From positions 3,658,001 through 3,722,000 of the forward strand of contig NZ_KK073874.1 in the NCBI RefSeq assembly GCF_000585375.1: a DNA stretch of 64,000 nt. The letters are read 5' to 3'. The notes under the pieces are model-generated. The model saw only the letters and a list, made by a program, of their open reading frames with translations, ran no database searches and was not told where the DNA came from. Positions 25,761 to 34,855 of the stretch are shown piece after piece. A program made the translations under genes and the position numbers. Each line of letters opens with the position of its first letter. The first letter of the stretch is position 1. Source of the DNA: Cryptosporangium arvum DSM 44712 (lineage in GTDB: Bacteria; Actinomycetota; Actinomycetes; Mycobacteriales; Cryptosporangiaceae).

Positions 25761-26030
25761 ATGCTTCTGCCCATGACGACAATCATGGTTATCCTCGCGA
25801 TCGGCGCTGCGGGCGTCGGCATGATCGTTCTCGCGGCCGTCCTGAACCGGCGCGCCCGGCTGGCCCGGGAGGGTCGGTCGGTCGACCTCGAGGCGGTGCG
25901 CGCCGAGGTGCTGGCGGCGCTCGACCGGGGAGACCCGATCGGGGCCGTCAAGGTCTACCGCTACGAGACCGGCCTGTCGCTGGTGGAAGCCAACGACGCC
26001 GTACAACGCATCGCCATCAACCGTCGCTGA
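25761..26030 (+). CDS. Small membrane-anchored protein with L7/L12 C-terminal-like helix pair
   Basis: An 89-residue protein: one N-terminal membrane segment (MVILAIGAAGVGMIVLAAVL), a basic turn, then LEAVRAEVLAALDRGDPIGA and VEANDAVQRIA, which resembles the ribosomal L7/L12 C-terminal fold often found in such short proteins. Start could be ATG 25761 or 25773; neither has a strong ribosome site. It lies 14 bases before a sensor kinase. Confidence 0.65.
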   Translation: MLLPMTTIMVILAIGAAGVGMIVLAAVLNRRARLAREGRSVDLEAVRAEVLAALDRGDPIGAVKVYRYETGLSLVEANDAVQRIAINRR

Positions 26031-26044
26031 CGAAGTGAGGAGCC

Positions 26045-27556
26045 GTGAACCGGGACCTGCTCCGGGCCGCGGACGCCGGGCGCGTGACCTACGAGGTCGC
26101 GTCGACATTGCTCCTGACGGGCGGGGTCACGTTCTGGGCGGTGGCCGACCCGCCGCACGCGCTCGCGCCGTGGTTGCTCGGCCTGCTGACCCCCGTCCTG
26201 TGGCTGCTGCGGCTGACCCGTCCGACCGCCGCGTACGTGGCCGCCGCGGTATTGGGCCTCGGCACCGGCGGGGAGAGCACGCTGTTGCTCGCGGTGCTGA
26301 GCGCCTCGTTCGCGTACCGCGCCGGTACCTGGCGGCACCTCGCGGCCGGGCTGACGGTGGCCTGGGCCTGCTGGGTGGGGTCCGGCTGGTGGTGGGGCGA
26401 AGACCCCGACGTCGTGGACGGCGTGTTCCTCTCCGGCATGTTCCTGCTGACCGCGCTGCTCCCCGCCGGGATCGCCCGGTTCGTGCGGCGGCAGCGCGCT
26501 CTGGTCGCCACCATGCATCACCGCAACGAACAGCTGCACGGCGAGCAGCGTGAGATCGCCCGGCGGGCGCAGGCTCGCGAACGGGCGCGGATCGCCCGCG
26601 ACCTGCACGACTCGCTCGGGCACAAGCTCACGCTGATCTCGCTCTACGCCGCCATGCCGCGATCCACGGACCCGCCCGCCGAGACGACGGCCCGCGACCA
26701 GGCGAACCTGCTGCGCGAGACCTCCTCCGCGGCGATGACCGAGTTACGCCAGATCCTCGGGATACTCCGACAGGACGACGATCAGCCCCCGGTGCGCCCG
26801 CTGACCGGTCTGGACGAGTTGGCCGCGAACGCGCGCGGGTCCGGTGCCCGGGTCCGGTTCGAGCAGGTCGGCACCGCCCGGCCGCTGTCGTCGCTGACCG
26901 AGCACGCCGCGTACCGGGTGATCCAGGAAGGCCTGACGAACGCGCTGCGCCACGCCCACGGCAGCGAAATCGTCCTGACGCTGCGGTACGAACCCGACGC
27001 GCTCGTCGCCACCGTGGTCAACTCGGCCGGCCGGAGCCTGGTGGGCGCCACGTCCGAACAGGGGCTTCTGGGCCTGGCCGAACGCGTCCGGGTGGCCGAC
27101 GGGGTGCTGCACCACGGCCCCACCGCTGCCGGTGGATTCCGGCTGGCGGCGACGCTGCCCTATCCGACGCCGGACGGGGCCGCGCCGCCGCCCGCTCCGG
27201 GAGACTTCACCGAGGTGATGCATCGGTCACGCCGGAGGTCCCGGCTCGTGCTCGCGGCCACCGCGGCCGGCATCAGCGGTCTGCTGGCGTTCTGCGTCGC
27301 CGGAGCGTGGGTCTCCACGGCGCTGGTGAGCGTCGATCGCAGCACGTACGACGCGGTGCGCGTCGGCCAGCCGGAGGACGAGGTCCGCTCGGTGCTGCCC
27401 AACGAGAAGGCAGGCGACCCCAGTGTGTCCGGCGGCGCGGCCTGCGTCGACTACCAGGCCTCCCTGGTGGAGCAGGTCCGGGTCGGCGGCGGGCTGGTCT
27501 ACCGCTTTTGCTACCGCGGTGGCCGGCTGGTAGACAAGCAGGCCTTCACCGCGTGA
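26045..27556 (+). CDS. NarL/DesK-type sensor histidine kinase with extra C-terminal domain
   Basis: This 503-residue kinase has four to five N-terminal membrane spans and a HisKA_3 dimerisation helix with phospho-acceptor His188 (RARIARDLHDSLGHKLTLIS). The HATPase N-box is YRVIQEGLTNALRHA, and a G-box (GLLGLAERV) follows. Unusually, a further membrane helix follows at about 398-420, then an extracytoplasmic segment (TYDAVRVGQPEDEVRSVLP, CVDYQ, YRFCY). This tail resembles the BamE/SmpA fold and has two cysteines that could form a disulphide. GTG 26045 follows TGAGGAG. The response regulator starts 10 bases after it. Confidence 0.9.
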   Translation: MNRDLLRAADAGRVTYEVASTLLLTGGVTFWAVADPPHALAPWLLGLLTPVLWLLRLTRPTAAYVAAAVLGLGTGGESTLLLAVLSASFAYRAGTWRHLAAGLTVAWACWVGSGWWWGEDPDVVDGVFLSGMFLLTALLPAGIARFVRRQRALVATMHHRNEQLHGEQREIARRAQARERARIARDLHDSLGHKLTLISLYAAMPRSTDPPAETTARDQANLLRETSSAAMTELRQILGILRQDDDQPPVRPLTGLDELAANARGSGARVRFEQVGTARPLSSLTEHAAYRVIQEGLTNALRHAHGSEIVLTLRYEPDALVATVVNSAGRSLVGATSEQGLLGLAERVRVADGVLHHGPTAAGGFRLAATLPYPTPDGAAPPPAPGDFTEVMHRSRRRSRLVLAATAAGISGLLAFCVAGAWVSTALVSVDRSTYDAVRVGQPEDEVRSVLPNEKAGDPSVSGGAACVDYQASLVEQVRVGGGLVYRFCYRGGRLVDKQAFTA

Positions 27557-27566
27557 AAGACGACGG

Positions 27567-28235
27567 ATGAACGAAACGATTCGGGTACTGCTCGCCGACG
27601 ACGACGGGCTGGTGCGGGCCGCGATCGACGCGATCCTGCGTCCCCTGGCCGGGATCGAGCTGATCGCGCAGGCCGCCGACGGACGCGAGGCGGTCACCCT
27701 GGTGCAGCGGCACCGGCCCGACGTAGCCCTGCTGGACATCCGGATGCCGAACGTCGACGGCCTGGCTGCGCTGCGGGAGATCCGGCGTCTCGCGCTCGGG
27801 GTCGACGTCGTCATGCTGACGACGTTCGGGGAAGACGAGTACGTCGCGCAGGCGCTCGGCGCCGGGGCGTCGGGATTCCTGTTGAAGGACTCCGCCGTCG
27901 ATGAGTTGGCCCCGGCGATCCGGGCCGCCGCCGCCGGCGAGGCGTTTCTCTCGCCCAAGGTCACCCGGCAGGTGCTGAACCAGTTGCCCGCCACGTCCGC
28001 CGCGCCGCGGTCTGAGCTGGCCCGGATCGAGTCGCTGAGCCCGCGTGAGCGGGAGACCCTGGTGCTGGTGAGCCAAGGGCTGTCCAACGCCGAGATCGCC
28101 GGTCGGCTCCAGGTCAGCGAGGGGACCGTGAAGACGCACGTCTACCGGATCTACGGGAAACTCGACTGCGACAACCGGGTGAAGGCCGCCATGGTGGCGC
28201 AGCGTGCGGGCCTGCTCGACGAACCACCCGCCTGA
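27567..28235 (+). CDS. NarL-family response regulator
   Basis: This 222-residue protein has a receiver domain with acidic pocket ADDD near residue 11 and phospho-acceptor Asp57 (VALLDIRMPNVDG). A linker follows, then a LuxR/NarL helix-turn-helix (LSPRERETLVLVSQGLSNAE, then SEGTVKTHVYRIYGKL). It pairs with the kinase just upstream. Targets are unknown. Confidence 0.93.
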   Translation: MNETIRVLLADDDGLVRAAIDAILRPLAGIELIAQAADGREAVTLVQRHRPDVALLDIRMPNVDGLAALREIRRLALGVDVVMLTTFGEDEYVAQALGAGASGFLLKDSAVDELAPAIRAAAAGEAFLSPKVTRQVLNQLPATSAAPRSELARIESLSPRERETLVLVSQGLSNAEIAGRLQVSEGTVKTHVYRIYGKLDCDNRVKAAMVAQRAGLLDEPPA

Positions 28236-28410
28236 GCGCGGCCGCCTAGGGCACAGATGATTGCCCGACCCGACGCGTTCTCGCTCCTCCACGCGGCCGA
28301 GCGGAACGGCTGGGGGCGGCGGTGACGACCGAGCGGAGGCGCTCGGCCGGGCTCCGGCTGATCAGGTCATCGACCGCGGCGCGCCAGCGGCCACCCATCG
28401 CACGAGGAGT

Positions 28411-28629
28411 TCAGAAACCGGCCTGATCGGCGAACCCATAGGGCACGAACAGCGTTACCGATCGGCTACCGCTGCTCCAACTGAATCCACCCGAGTGGCC
28501 TCCGGGCCAGATGCGGTCGAGACAGGCTGACCGAAGGCGCTCGACCGCCTCGGTGAACTCAGCCGATAGTTCGCCAGCTTCGTCGCCGAGAGCTTCGACG
28601 AAGTCGCCGCGGTCGAGCTCGACGGGCAC
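28411..28629 (-). CDS. Hypothetical protein, 72 residues
   Basis: From GTG 28629: PVELDRGDFVEALGDEAGEL, then FTEAVERLRSACLDRIWPGG and VTLFVPYGFADQAGF. The composition looks protein-like, but no family is recognised and the ribosome site is weak. The gap 28236-28410 shows nothing else. It may be part of the adjacent transposon relic. Confidence 0.3.
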   Translation of the reverse strand: MPVELDRGDFVEALGDEAGELSAEFTEAVERLRSACLDRIWPGGHSGGFSWSSGSRSVTLFVPYGFADQAGF

Positions 28630-28644
28630 GTACCAGCGCGACGG

Positions 28645-28985
28645 TCGGACCCGGGTCTTTCTGCTCCGCTGGGTATGCTGCGGTGGATCCATGCGGCAGC
28701 TCGGGCCACTGTTCGGGGTCTCTCATTCGGCGGTCCACAGAGTGCTGGACACCCTCGGGTCGCTGCTCGCGCTGGCCCCGGCGCGCGAACGACGCCTCGA
28801 TCAGGTGGCGCTCGTCGACGGGACGCTGGAGCCGACCCGCGATCACGCCCGCCGCGTACGGGAAGAACTACCGGTGCCCCACCAATCTGCAGGTCGCCAT
28901 GGACGCCGACGCCTGCCTGGTCATCGAGGTCGGTGACCCGCAGCCAGGCAACCTCAACTTGGTTGGCGGCGAATTCGCCGCCAAC
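28645..28985 (+). pseudogene. IS5-type (DDE_Tnp_4) transposase relic
   Basis: It reads VFLLRWVCCGGSMRQLGPLF, GVSHSAVHRVLDTLGS and RLDQVALVDGTLEPTRDH. After a frameshift near 28860 it continues GKNYRCPTNLQVAMDADACL and VIEVGDPQPGN. This matches the N-terminal HTH plus first catalytic Asp of DDE_Tnp_4 transposases. The rest is missing. From 28986 to 29204 there is no gene. Confidence 0.6.
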
Positions 28986-29204
28986 TGATCAGGCGCTATG
29001 ACTCCACCTACCGAGCCGAGTCAACCGAAGTCTGGGCAGTCCCGGGACTTGGTCTGCGAGATGTGGTCGGCCCGAATCTCTTGCCGGGACGTGCATCGGT
29101 CAGCTCAGGTGGCAGCCAGGGCGGATCCCACTACGCTCTGGCGAAGGAACGCAGCGGAGGGTGCTCGATCACACCTGGCCGTCGAAGGGAGAGCGTGACA
29201 CCGT

Positions 29205-30017
29205 ATGGCTGGTCACAGCACCGCCGGTACTTGGGAACCGATAGTCACGCCCTGGCATCTCGACGAGGCACTCCGAAATTTCCCTGTCCCGGTCACCGCG
29301 ACACAGGTCATTGTCCCGCCGCTTCCCGACGGTTCTGTCGCCGCCCGCATGAACCGGCTGCACCAAGCAGCCGCCGACGTGGTGGCGCAGGCGTCCAGGC
29401 CGCTGGTCCTCTCCGGCGACTGCCCCACCTCACGCGCAGCGGTGAGCGTGGTCCAGCGCCGTCATCAGGATCTGGCTGTGGTGTGGCTGGATGCCCATGG
29501 CGACTTCAATACACCCGTGATCACGACCAGCGGCTACCTCGGCGGCATGGCGCTGGCCATGTTGACCGGCCGGACACCCGATCTGTTCGACGACACCCTC
29601 GGCCTGACACCCCTCCCCGATACCAGCGTCGTCCTCGCCGATGGCCGCGACCTCGACCCCGCCGAGCGGGACTCCTTGAACGCCAGCCAGGTTCGGCGGG
29701 TCTCCGCCGACCCGACCGCCGTGGCCTCCGCCCTCGGCGACCTCGGTCCCACCCCGGTCTATCTCCACCTCGACATCGACGTCATCGACAGCGCGGAGTT
29801 GCGCGGCGCGCGCTTTCCGTCCGGCCCCGGGCCCTCCCTCTCCCAGATCGAGGAGTGCCTGACCGCCGCCTGCGCCATCGCTGACGTGAGAGGCGCCTAC
29901 CTCGCCTGCGCGTGGCTCCCGGACCATGTCGGCCAGCCCACCTCGCGGGACACGATCACCCGGCTCACCCGGGCGCTCGGCGCCGACCTCGCCTGGCCTG
30001 AGTCGGGTGGCCACTGA
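29205..30017 (+). CDS. Arginase/agmatinase-family hydrolase
   Basis: This 270-residue ureohydrolase-fold protein has the manganese motifs in modified form: LVLSGDCPTSRAAVSVV in place of GDHS, WLDAHGDFNTP (DAHxDxxTP) and LHLDIDVIDSAEL (DxDxxDP-like, with Ser for Pro). The replacement of His in GDH by Cys, and the loose last motif, suggest a divergent subfamily with unclear substrate rather than true arginase. ATG 29205 follows AGGGAGAG. It stands alone. Confidence 0.85.
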   Translation: MAGHSTAGTWEPIVTPWHLDEALRNFPVPVTATQVIVPPLPDGSVAARMNRLHQAAADVVAQASRPLVLSGDCPTSRAAVSVVQRRHQDLAVVWLDAHGDFNTPVITTSGYLGGMALAMLTGRTPDLFDDTLGLTPLPDTSVVLADGRDLDPAERDSLNASQVRRVSADPTAVASALGDLGPTPVYLHLDIDVIDSAELRGARFPSGPGPSLSQIEECLTAACAIADVRGAYLACAWLPDHVGQPTSRDTITRLTRALGADLAWPESGGH

Positions 30018-30053
30018 CCGTTCATCCACGGCACTGGAGGAGCGCGAAGACGT

Positions 30054-30676
30054 TTATCCAGCCGTTGTCGGGTGGCGGTCGACGATCGAGCCGGCGATTC
30101 TGCGCACCTGGTCGGCTTCACCGACGAGCTTCGTCGGTGGGTTGGTCCGCAACGTGAAGGCGGGGGTCTCACGGTTGTTAATCCCCGGGCGGAAGGCGGC
30201 TTGGAACGCGTCGAGGTGGGAGAGGTCGTGTTCCTCGAGCTCCGGCCGGGTGTGGCGAGCCAGCTGATGAGCGTCTCCGGGGCGCAGGAGAAACATTTTC
30301 CAGCGGGCGCCGGCCGAGATCGCCAGTGGGGTTTCGCGGGGAGTTGGGTGAGGTTCTGGGGGAACGCGAGGCCGAGGTGATAGCCGCGAGCCTGCGGCAG
30401 CATGTCGTCGACCGAGCCGGGCAGGTTGAGGAAGTTGTGTGCCTCGTCGATGTAGGCGAGCGCGTCCCGGCGGTCGGCCTCGGCGATGCTCGCGCCGCCG
30501 ATGGCTGCCTGCCAGGCCGACGCCACGACGAATGACCCCGTCAACCAGAGTGGCGTTTGCCGAGGCCAGTGGCGGGCGCGCAGGACTCGTGGAGACGGCC
30601 ATCGCGTGAAGCTTCGAACTGAGTTCCCACTCAGGACCGAAAGGAGACGAGGCAGCTCTTGACGGTCTAACCGCAC
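30054..30676 (-). pseudogene. Relic of a conjugation/type IV secretion ATPase
   Basis: In two frames the minus strand reads RDALAYIDEAHNFLNLPGSV, DDMLPQARGYHLGLAFPQNL and, after a shift, WKMFLLRPGDAHQLARHTRP, ELEEHDLSHLDAFQAAF and PAFTLRTNPPT. These correspond to the Walker B (DEAHNF) and C-terminal parts of TraM-recognition/HerA-like coupling ATPases. The N-terminal P-loop region is missing. It points to a former conjugative element. Confidence 0.6.
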
Positions 30677-30682
30677 GCAGTC

Positions 30683-31258
30683 TCACGCGGGAGAGTCCTC
30701 CACCTTTGGGGATTCCGCTGAGACGGTCACGGTCCCTGCCCCGGTCGGTCGAACCAGGGCAAGAGCCCGCCCCTGGAACGTCAGGTGATGGGCGTCGCCG
30801 AAGGGCAGCTCGTTGTCAGGGCGACCGCTGCCCAGGGCTTGAAGGACCGCGTGACCGGCAACGGCAACGTGAACTTCGCGGTCGCCGGCGGTGTGCAGGA
30901 CGCCGTTCCCTTCCGTCAGACGGATGGTGACGTAAGCAAGGTCGGTGTCGTCTGGCGGATGACCGAGCGGTCGACCTCGACGTAGGCGATAGCCGTCACG
31001 TCCCCCCGTCGCCGGTGATGTCCTGGTCTCCGGACCAGGCCGCGATCCACGGGTAGGGGGCCTCGAAGACCGGCATTTTGTCGGCGTAGTGCACCCGGTC
31101 GATGCCGACTTCCCCAAGGTGGTCCCAACCCGTCCAGGTGAAATCTCGGATGACGTGCGGGTTGTCCTCGACGAGACGCCAGAAGCGGGCGATGCCGGGG
31201 GGAAATATTTCGCTGCCGACGATGACACGATTCGGAAGGGTTCTCTTCGCGGTTCGTG
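30683..31258 (-). pseudogene. GH2 beta-galactosidase, C-terminal fragment
   Basis: The minus strand reads RVIVGSEIFPPGIARFWRLV, DNPHVIRDFTWTGWDHLGEV and, in a shifted frame, DTDLAYVTIRLTEGNGVLHT and LALVRPTGAGTVTVSAE with a stop at 30683. This is the distal part of a GH2 glycosidase. The matching N-terminal part lies 5.5 kb away at 36814-37757 in the same orientation. Two mobile elements separate the halves, and several frameshifts show long decay. Confidence 0.75.
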
Positions 31259-31315
31259 GGTTCTGGCTCGAATTGTGTGACGGGCTTGCTGTGCTCCCGG
31301 CGCTATCGTGACGGC

Positions 31316-31606
31316 GTGATCGATCTGCAGGTGCGGGGCGAGTCCGGGCAGGTCCTGGCACGCGCGCGAGGCTTTGAGTGGACTCAGGAACTGATCGATC
31401 TTGATCGTGCAGAGTTTCCGATGCTGGCAGGGCTCTGTGCGTTCTCGGACACCGTGTTCAACTGGCGGCAAGTCCCCATGCTCCTCAATGACCTGCAGCG
31501 GCTGCCAGACGGTGTGATTCCGGAACCGGCCTGTGCGGCGATCCGCGAGTTCGCGGCAACGGTTGAAGAGGGATCGCACCTGTATTTGTGGTTCGTCGGA
31601 GACTGA
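31316..31606 (+). CDS. Passenger protein of the ISL3 element, unknown function
   Basis: A 96-residue acidic protein from GTG 31316: IDLQVRGESGQVLARARGFE, then FSDTVFNWRQVPMLLNDLQR and GSHLYLWFVGD. It lies inside the ISL3 inverted repeats and converges on the transposase, ending 20 bases from it. No family is recognised. It could be an independent accessory gene carried by the element. The ribosome site is weak. Confidence 0.55.
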   Translation: MIDLQVRGESGQVLARARGFEWTQELIDLDRAEFPMLAGLCAFSDTVFNWRQVPMLLNDLQRLPDGVIPEPACAAIREFAATVEEGSHLYLWFVGD

Positions 31607-31625
31607 GCCGGCTGGGGGTCGGCCG

Positions 31626-33224
31626 TCATCGGGCGAGCAGCACCCGCTTGCGGAGGAGGTCGAAGCGGGCGCGGCCATACATCTGTCGTTTGATCATCTT
31701 GATCCGGTTGACGTTGCCCTCGACCGGCCCGGAGTTGTGCGGCTGGCTCAGGCCTGCCGTGACCGCGGCCAGATCGTTGGTCAAGCTGGTGGCGAAGCGC
31801 GCGATCGGCGACGGCGCGGAGGCCTGGGCCGAGGCGATCCACGTGCCGAGCCGGTGTCCGTGCAGGTGGGTGAGCATGTCCGCGAAGGATCGCACCAGCT
31901 CGGCGGCGGTGTTCAGTTCAGGGCATCGCTCGAGGATCGCCTGGAGACGCTGGCTGTCGTGTTCAACCAGGTTGTCGGGGTGTCGGCAGATCCAGCCGGT
32001 CACCTCTCGCACCGACGCCGGCCGCCGCACCCGCTCCAGGTCGGGCTTCATGCGGTGCTGTTCGACGAAGGCTCGGACGATTCCGTAGCCGCCGGTGAAG
32101 CCCTGCGTGGTGACTTCGCGGTGCAGTCGGGTGGCGCGCAGACAGCCCTGATCGATGCGTTCACGCAGGTAGGGGATGAAGGGGTCGAGGAGGCTGGGCC
32201 GTGGTTTCTGGCCGACCATCAGCTCCTGCCAGGCTTTGGCGTGCGCATACCGGGCCACTGTTCGTTGACTCCAGCCCAGATGCTCCGCGATCTGCCGGAA
32301 ACTCGCGCCCTGGGCGACGAGGTCGTGGACAAGCGCGTGGTTGGCCTTGCGGCGATCGGCCATCGCTCCGGTCGGCTCGGTGGCGGGTGACCTGGAGGTC
32401 TCGGCAGCCGGGACAGCGGGCTCTTCCAGGCACCTCTTGTGTCCGATGACGGTGCGTTCGACCGCCGTGGCGAGGTTCTGCCACAGGTGGAAACGGTCAG
32501 CGACCTGTTGCGCCTCGGGTGCCCCGGTGGCGGCGCCTTCGGCATAGGCGGTGGCCCTGTCCCGGCAGATCACCACCGGTTTCGGGTGCGCCTGCAGCCA
32601 CTCAGCGAGTGGGTCGGCGTCCCTGCCGAGCAGCAGGTCGATGGCTTTCCCGGTCTGGCAGTCGACCAGCACGGTGCCGTAGTGATGGCCGCGTTTGACC
32701 GCGTAGTCATCGACCCCCAGGACCGTCACCGGACTCACCGGACTCACCGGCGGATCCGGTAAGCCTCTGACCAGCCGAAGCAGGCTATGACGGCTGACTG
32801 GCATCCCTAACACGGCGGTCAGACGAGCTCCGGCTCGACCAGCCAGCGCCAGCCCGACCGCGGTCAGCATCCGCCGCAAACTGTCGGTGCAGCGCGCCCA
32901 CCGGCGCGTCAACCCGGCGACCTGCTCGACGAAGGTCTTCTTCTCGCAGGCGGTGTTCTCGCAGAAGAACCGGCGCACCCGCAGCCAGATCTGAGTGGAC
33001 CGACCGGCCGTCGGCGCGTCGGCGATCCTGCGCCGATACCGGGAATGCACCCGCGTCGAGGACGCGGTGCATCCTGGACACTCGGCACGCTGTCCACGAA
33101 CTCCGGCGGCCAACAGCACTCCGGACTCGCCGCCGACCACCTCGTCGATCTCGATCCCAGCCAAATGAGGCAGCAACTCCTGAGCGGCTTCACACCGCTG
33201 GACAACGAGCCACGACCGCTTCAA
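31626..33224 (-). CDS. ISL3-family transposase
   Basis: This 532-residue protein has an N-terminal zinc finger (CPGCTASSTRVHSRY, then CENTACEKKTF). The DDE core includes VTVLGVDDYAVKRGHHYGTV, CRDRATAYAEGA and a final Glu in HNSGPVEGNVNRIKMIKRQM. A helix-turn-helix insert (SFRQIAEHLGWSQRTVARYA) is typical of long ISL3 members. Full length and undamaged. It fills the element up to its right inverted repeat. Confidence 0.93.
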   Translation of the reverse strand: MKRSWLVVQRCEAAQELLPHLAGIEIDEVVGGESGVLLAAGVRGQRAECPGCTASSTRVHSRYRRRIADAPTAGRSTQIWLRVRRFFCENTACEKKTFVEQVAGLTRRWARCTDSLRRMLTAVGLALAGRAGARLTAVLGMPVSRHSLLRLVRGLPDPPVSPVSPVTVLGVDDYAVKRGHHYGTVLVDCQTGKAIDLLLGRDADPLAEWLQAHPKPVVICRDRATAYAEGAATGAPEAQQVADRFHLWQNLATAVERTVIGHKRCLEEPAVPAAETSRSPATEPTGAMADRRKANHALVHDLVAQGASFRQIAEHLGWSQRTVARYAHAKAWQELMVGQKPRPSLLDPFIPYLRERIDQGCLRATRLHREVTTQGFTGGYGIVRAFVEQHRMKPDLERVRRPASVREVTGWICRHPDNLVEHDSQRLQAILERCPELNTAAELVRSFADMLTHLHGHRLGTWIASAQASAPSPIARFATSLTNDLAAVTAGLSQPHNSGPVEGNVNRIKMIKRQMYGRARFDLLRKRVLLAR

Positions 33225-33373
33225 TCACACTCTTTGAGCCAGAACCGGTTCGTGACCGCGTTTGTTCGTGAGTTCTGACCGCAGTCCTCGGCCGCCGCTT
33301 TGATGCTCGTGAGTTTTGACCGCGGTTGAACGGTTGCGTTACCACCTTCGGTGTGCCTCGGTAAGGAGCGTCG

Positions 33374-34842
33374 ATGGCGGTCTCGAAGGTCGAGTTATAC
33401 GCCGCGATCCGTCGTGATGCTCGGACGGGGATGTCGGGCCGGGCGTTGGAGCGCAAGTACAACGTCGGGCGCCGCACGATCGTGAAGGCGATCGCGTCCG
33501 CGTGGTCGGAGCCACGCAAAGCGTTGCCGCGGCGGGCGTCGAGGCTCGATCCGTTCAACCGTTCATCGAGGACGTGCTCCGCGCGGATCTGGACGCGCCG
33601 CGCAAGCAGCGGCACACGGTCAAGCGCCTGGTCGACCGGCTGATCGCCGAACAGGGCAGCAGGTGACCTGCTCCTGTTCGCGTTCCGGCTGTCGTTCTCC
33701 GGCAAAGCAGTCCATCGGGTGTTCGCCTCTGGCGGGCAAGAGGCGTTCTTCGAGGGCCACGCCCACGCACTGCAGGCGCTGGGTGGGGTGCCATTCGGAC
33801 AGGTCCGCTATGACAACTTGAAAGCGCGGTCGCTCAGGTCTTGGGCTTCAACCGGGCACGCGTGGAGACCGAACGCTGGACGGCGTTTCGCTCCCACTAC
33901 GGCTTGGAGGCCTTCTACTGCCGGCCTGGCATCGACGGCGCGCACGAGAAGGGCGGAGTCGAGGGCCAGATCGGCTACTTCCGCCGCAACCACCTCGTCC
34001 CCGTGCCCGACGTCGACTCGTTCACGGAACTCAACGCGCAGATCGACCGATGGGACCTCGATGACGAGGCCCGTCGGATCGGCTCCCGCCCCCGCACCGT
34101 CGGCGACCTGTTCGCCATCGAGAAGCCGCTGCTCAAGCCGCTACCGGTCGAGGACTTCGAGACCGGCCGCTGGTTCACCCCACGGGTCGACCGATTCGCG
34201 CAGATCACCGTCCGCACCAACCGCTATTCGGTGCCGGTCCGGCTGATCGGCCGCCGCGTCCGCGTCCTGCTCCACGCCTCGGAGATGGTCATCTACGACG
34301 GCCGGACCGAGGTTGCCCGGCACGAGCGGCTGATGGCCAAGTCCGCGACCTGCCTGGAGTTAGATCACTACTTGGAAGCGCTAGTTCGCAAAGCCGGCGC
34401 ACTGCCTGGAGCAACCGCGCTCGAGCAGGCTCGCTCGGCCGGAAAGTTCACCCCAGTTCATGACGCGTGGTGGGACGCTGCGCGCCGAGCCCATGGGTCC
34501 ACCGTCGGAACGAAGGCACTGATCGAGGTCCTTCTGCTGCACCGGCACCTGGCGCACGAGCACGTCGTCACCGGTCTGGCCGCCGCTCTGCGCGCCGGTG
34601 CTCTCACCGCGGACGCCGTTGCCCTTGAAGCGCGGAAGGCCGCCGAGACCGACGAGCACGTCGACGCCGGCATCGCGACCGCGATGGCAGACGGGTCGAA
34701 GCCCGCAGCGGTGGTGTCCTCGCTGACCGAACGCCGGCTACGCGCTCTGCCCGCCGACTCGCGGCCACTGCCGTCGGTCGCTGCTTACGACCAGCTCCTG
34801 ACCCGCACACCGCGCAGAGCAGCTCCCGGCGCAGCCACCTGA
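33374..34842 (+). pseudogene. istA: istA transposase of IS21 type, deleted and frameshifted
   Basis: The start (VSKVELYAAIRRDARTGMSG, an HTH, GRRTIVKAIASAW) breaks near 33520. A short block LLFAFRLSFSGKAVHRVFAS follows, and from 33841 the rest continues intact (NRARVETERWTAFRSHYGLE to EKGGVEGQIGYFRRNHLVP and beyond). The stretch with the first catalytic Asp, about 60 residues, is missing, so the protein cannot transpose the element. Stop at 34842. Confidence 0.8.
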
Positions 34843-34855
34843 AGGGAACTCCGTC

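Larger units (their letters stand above)
31259..33246. mobile_element. ISL3-family element with passenger gene, 1,988 bp
   Basis: The ends are 22-bp inverted repeats beginning GGTTCTGGCTC and ending GTGTGA (19 of 22 match; 31259-31280 and 33225-33246). An 8-bp direct repeat GGTTCGTG flanks it (31251-31258 and 33247-33254), the target length typical of ISL3. It contains a 532-residue transposase and a 96-residue gene. Intact ends and duplication indicate recent insertion. Confidence 0.92.

Noticed and set aside
29430-30029. 199-codon minus-strand frame opposite the arginase-like gene
   Set aside because: Gly/Val-rich shadow; the plus strand carries the conserved metal motifs.
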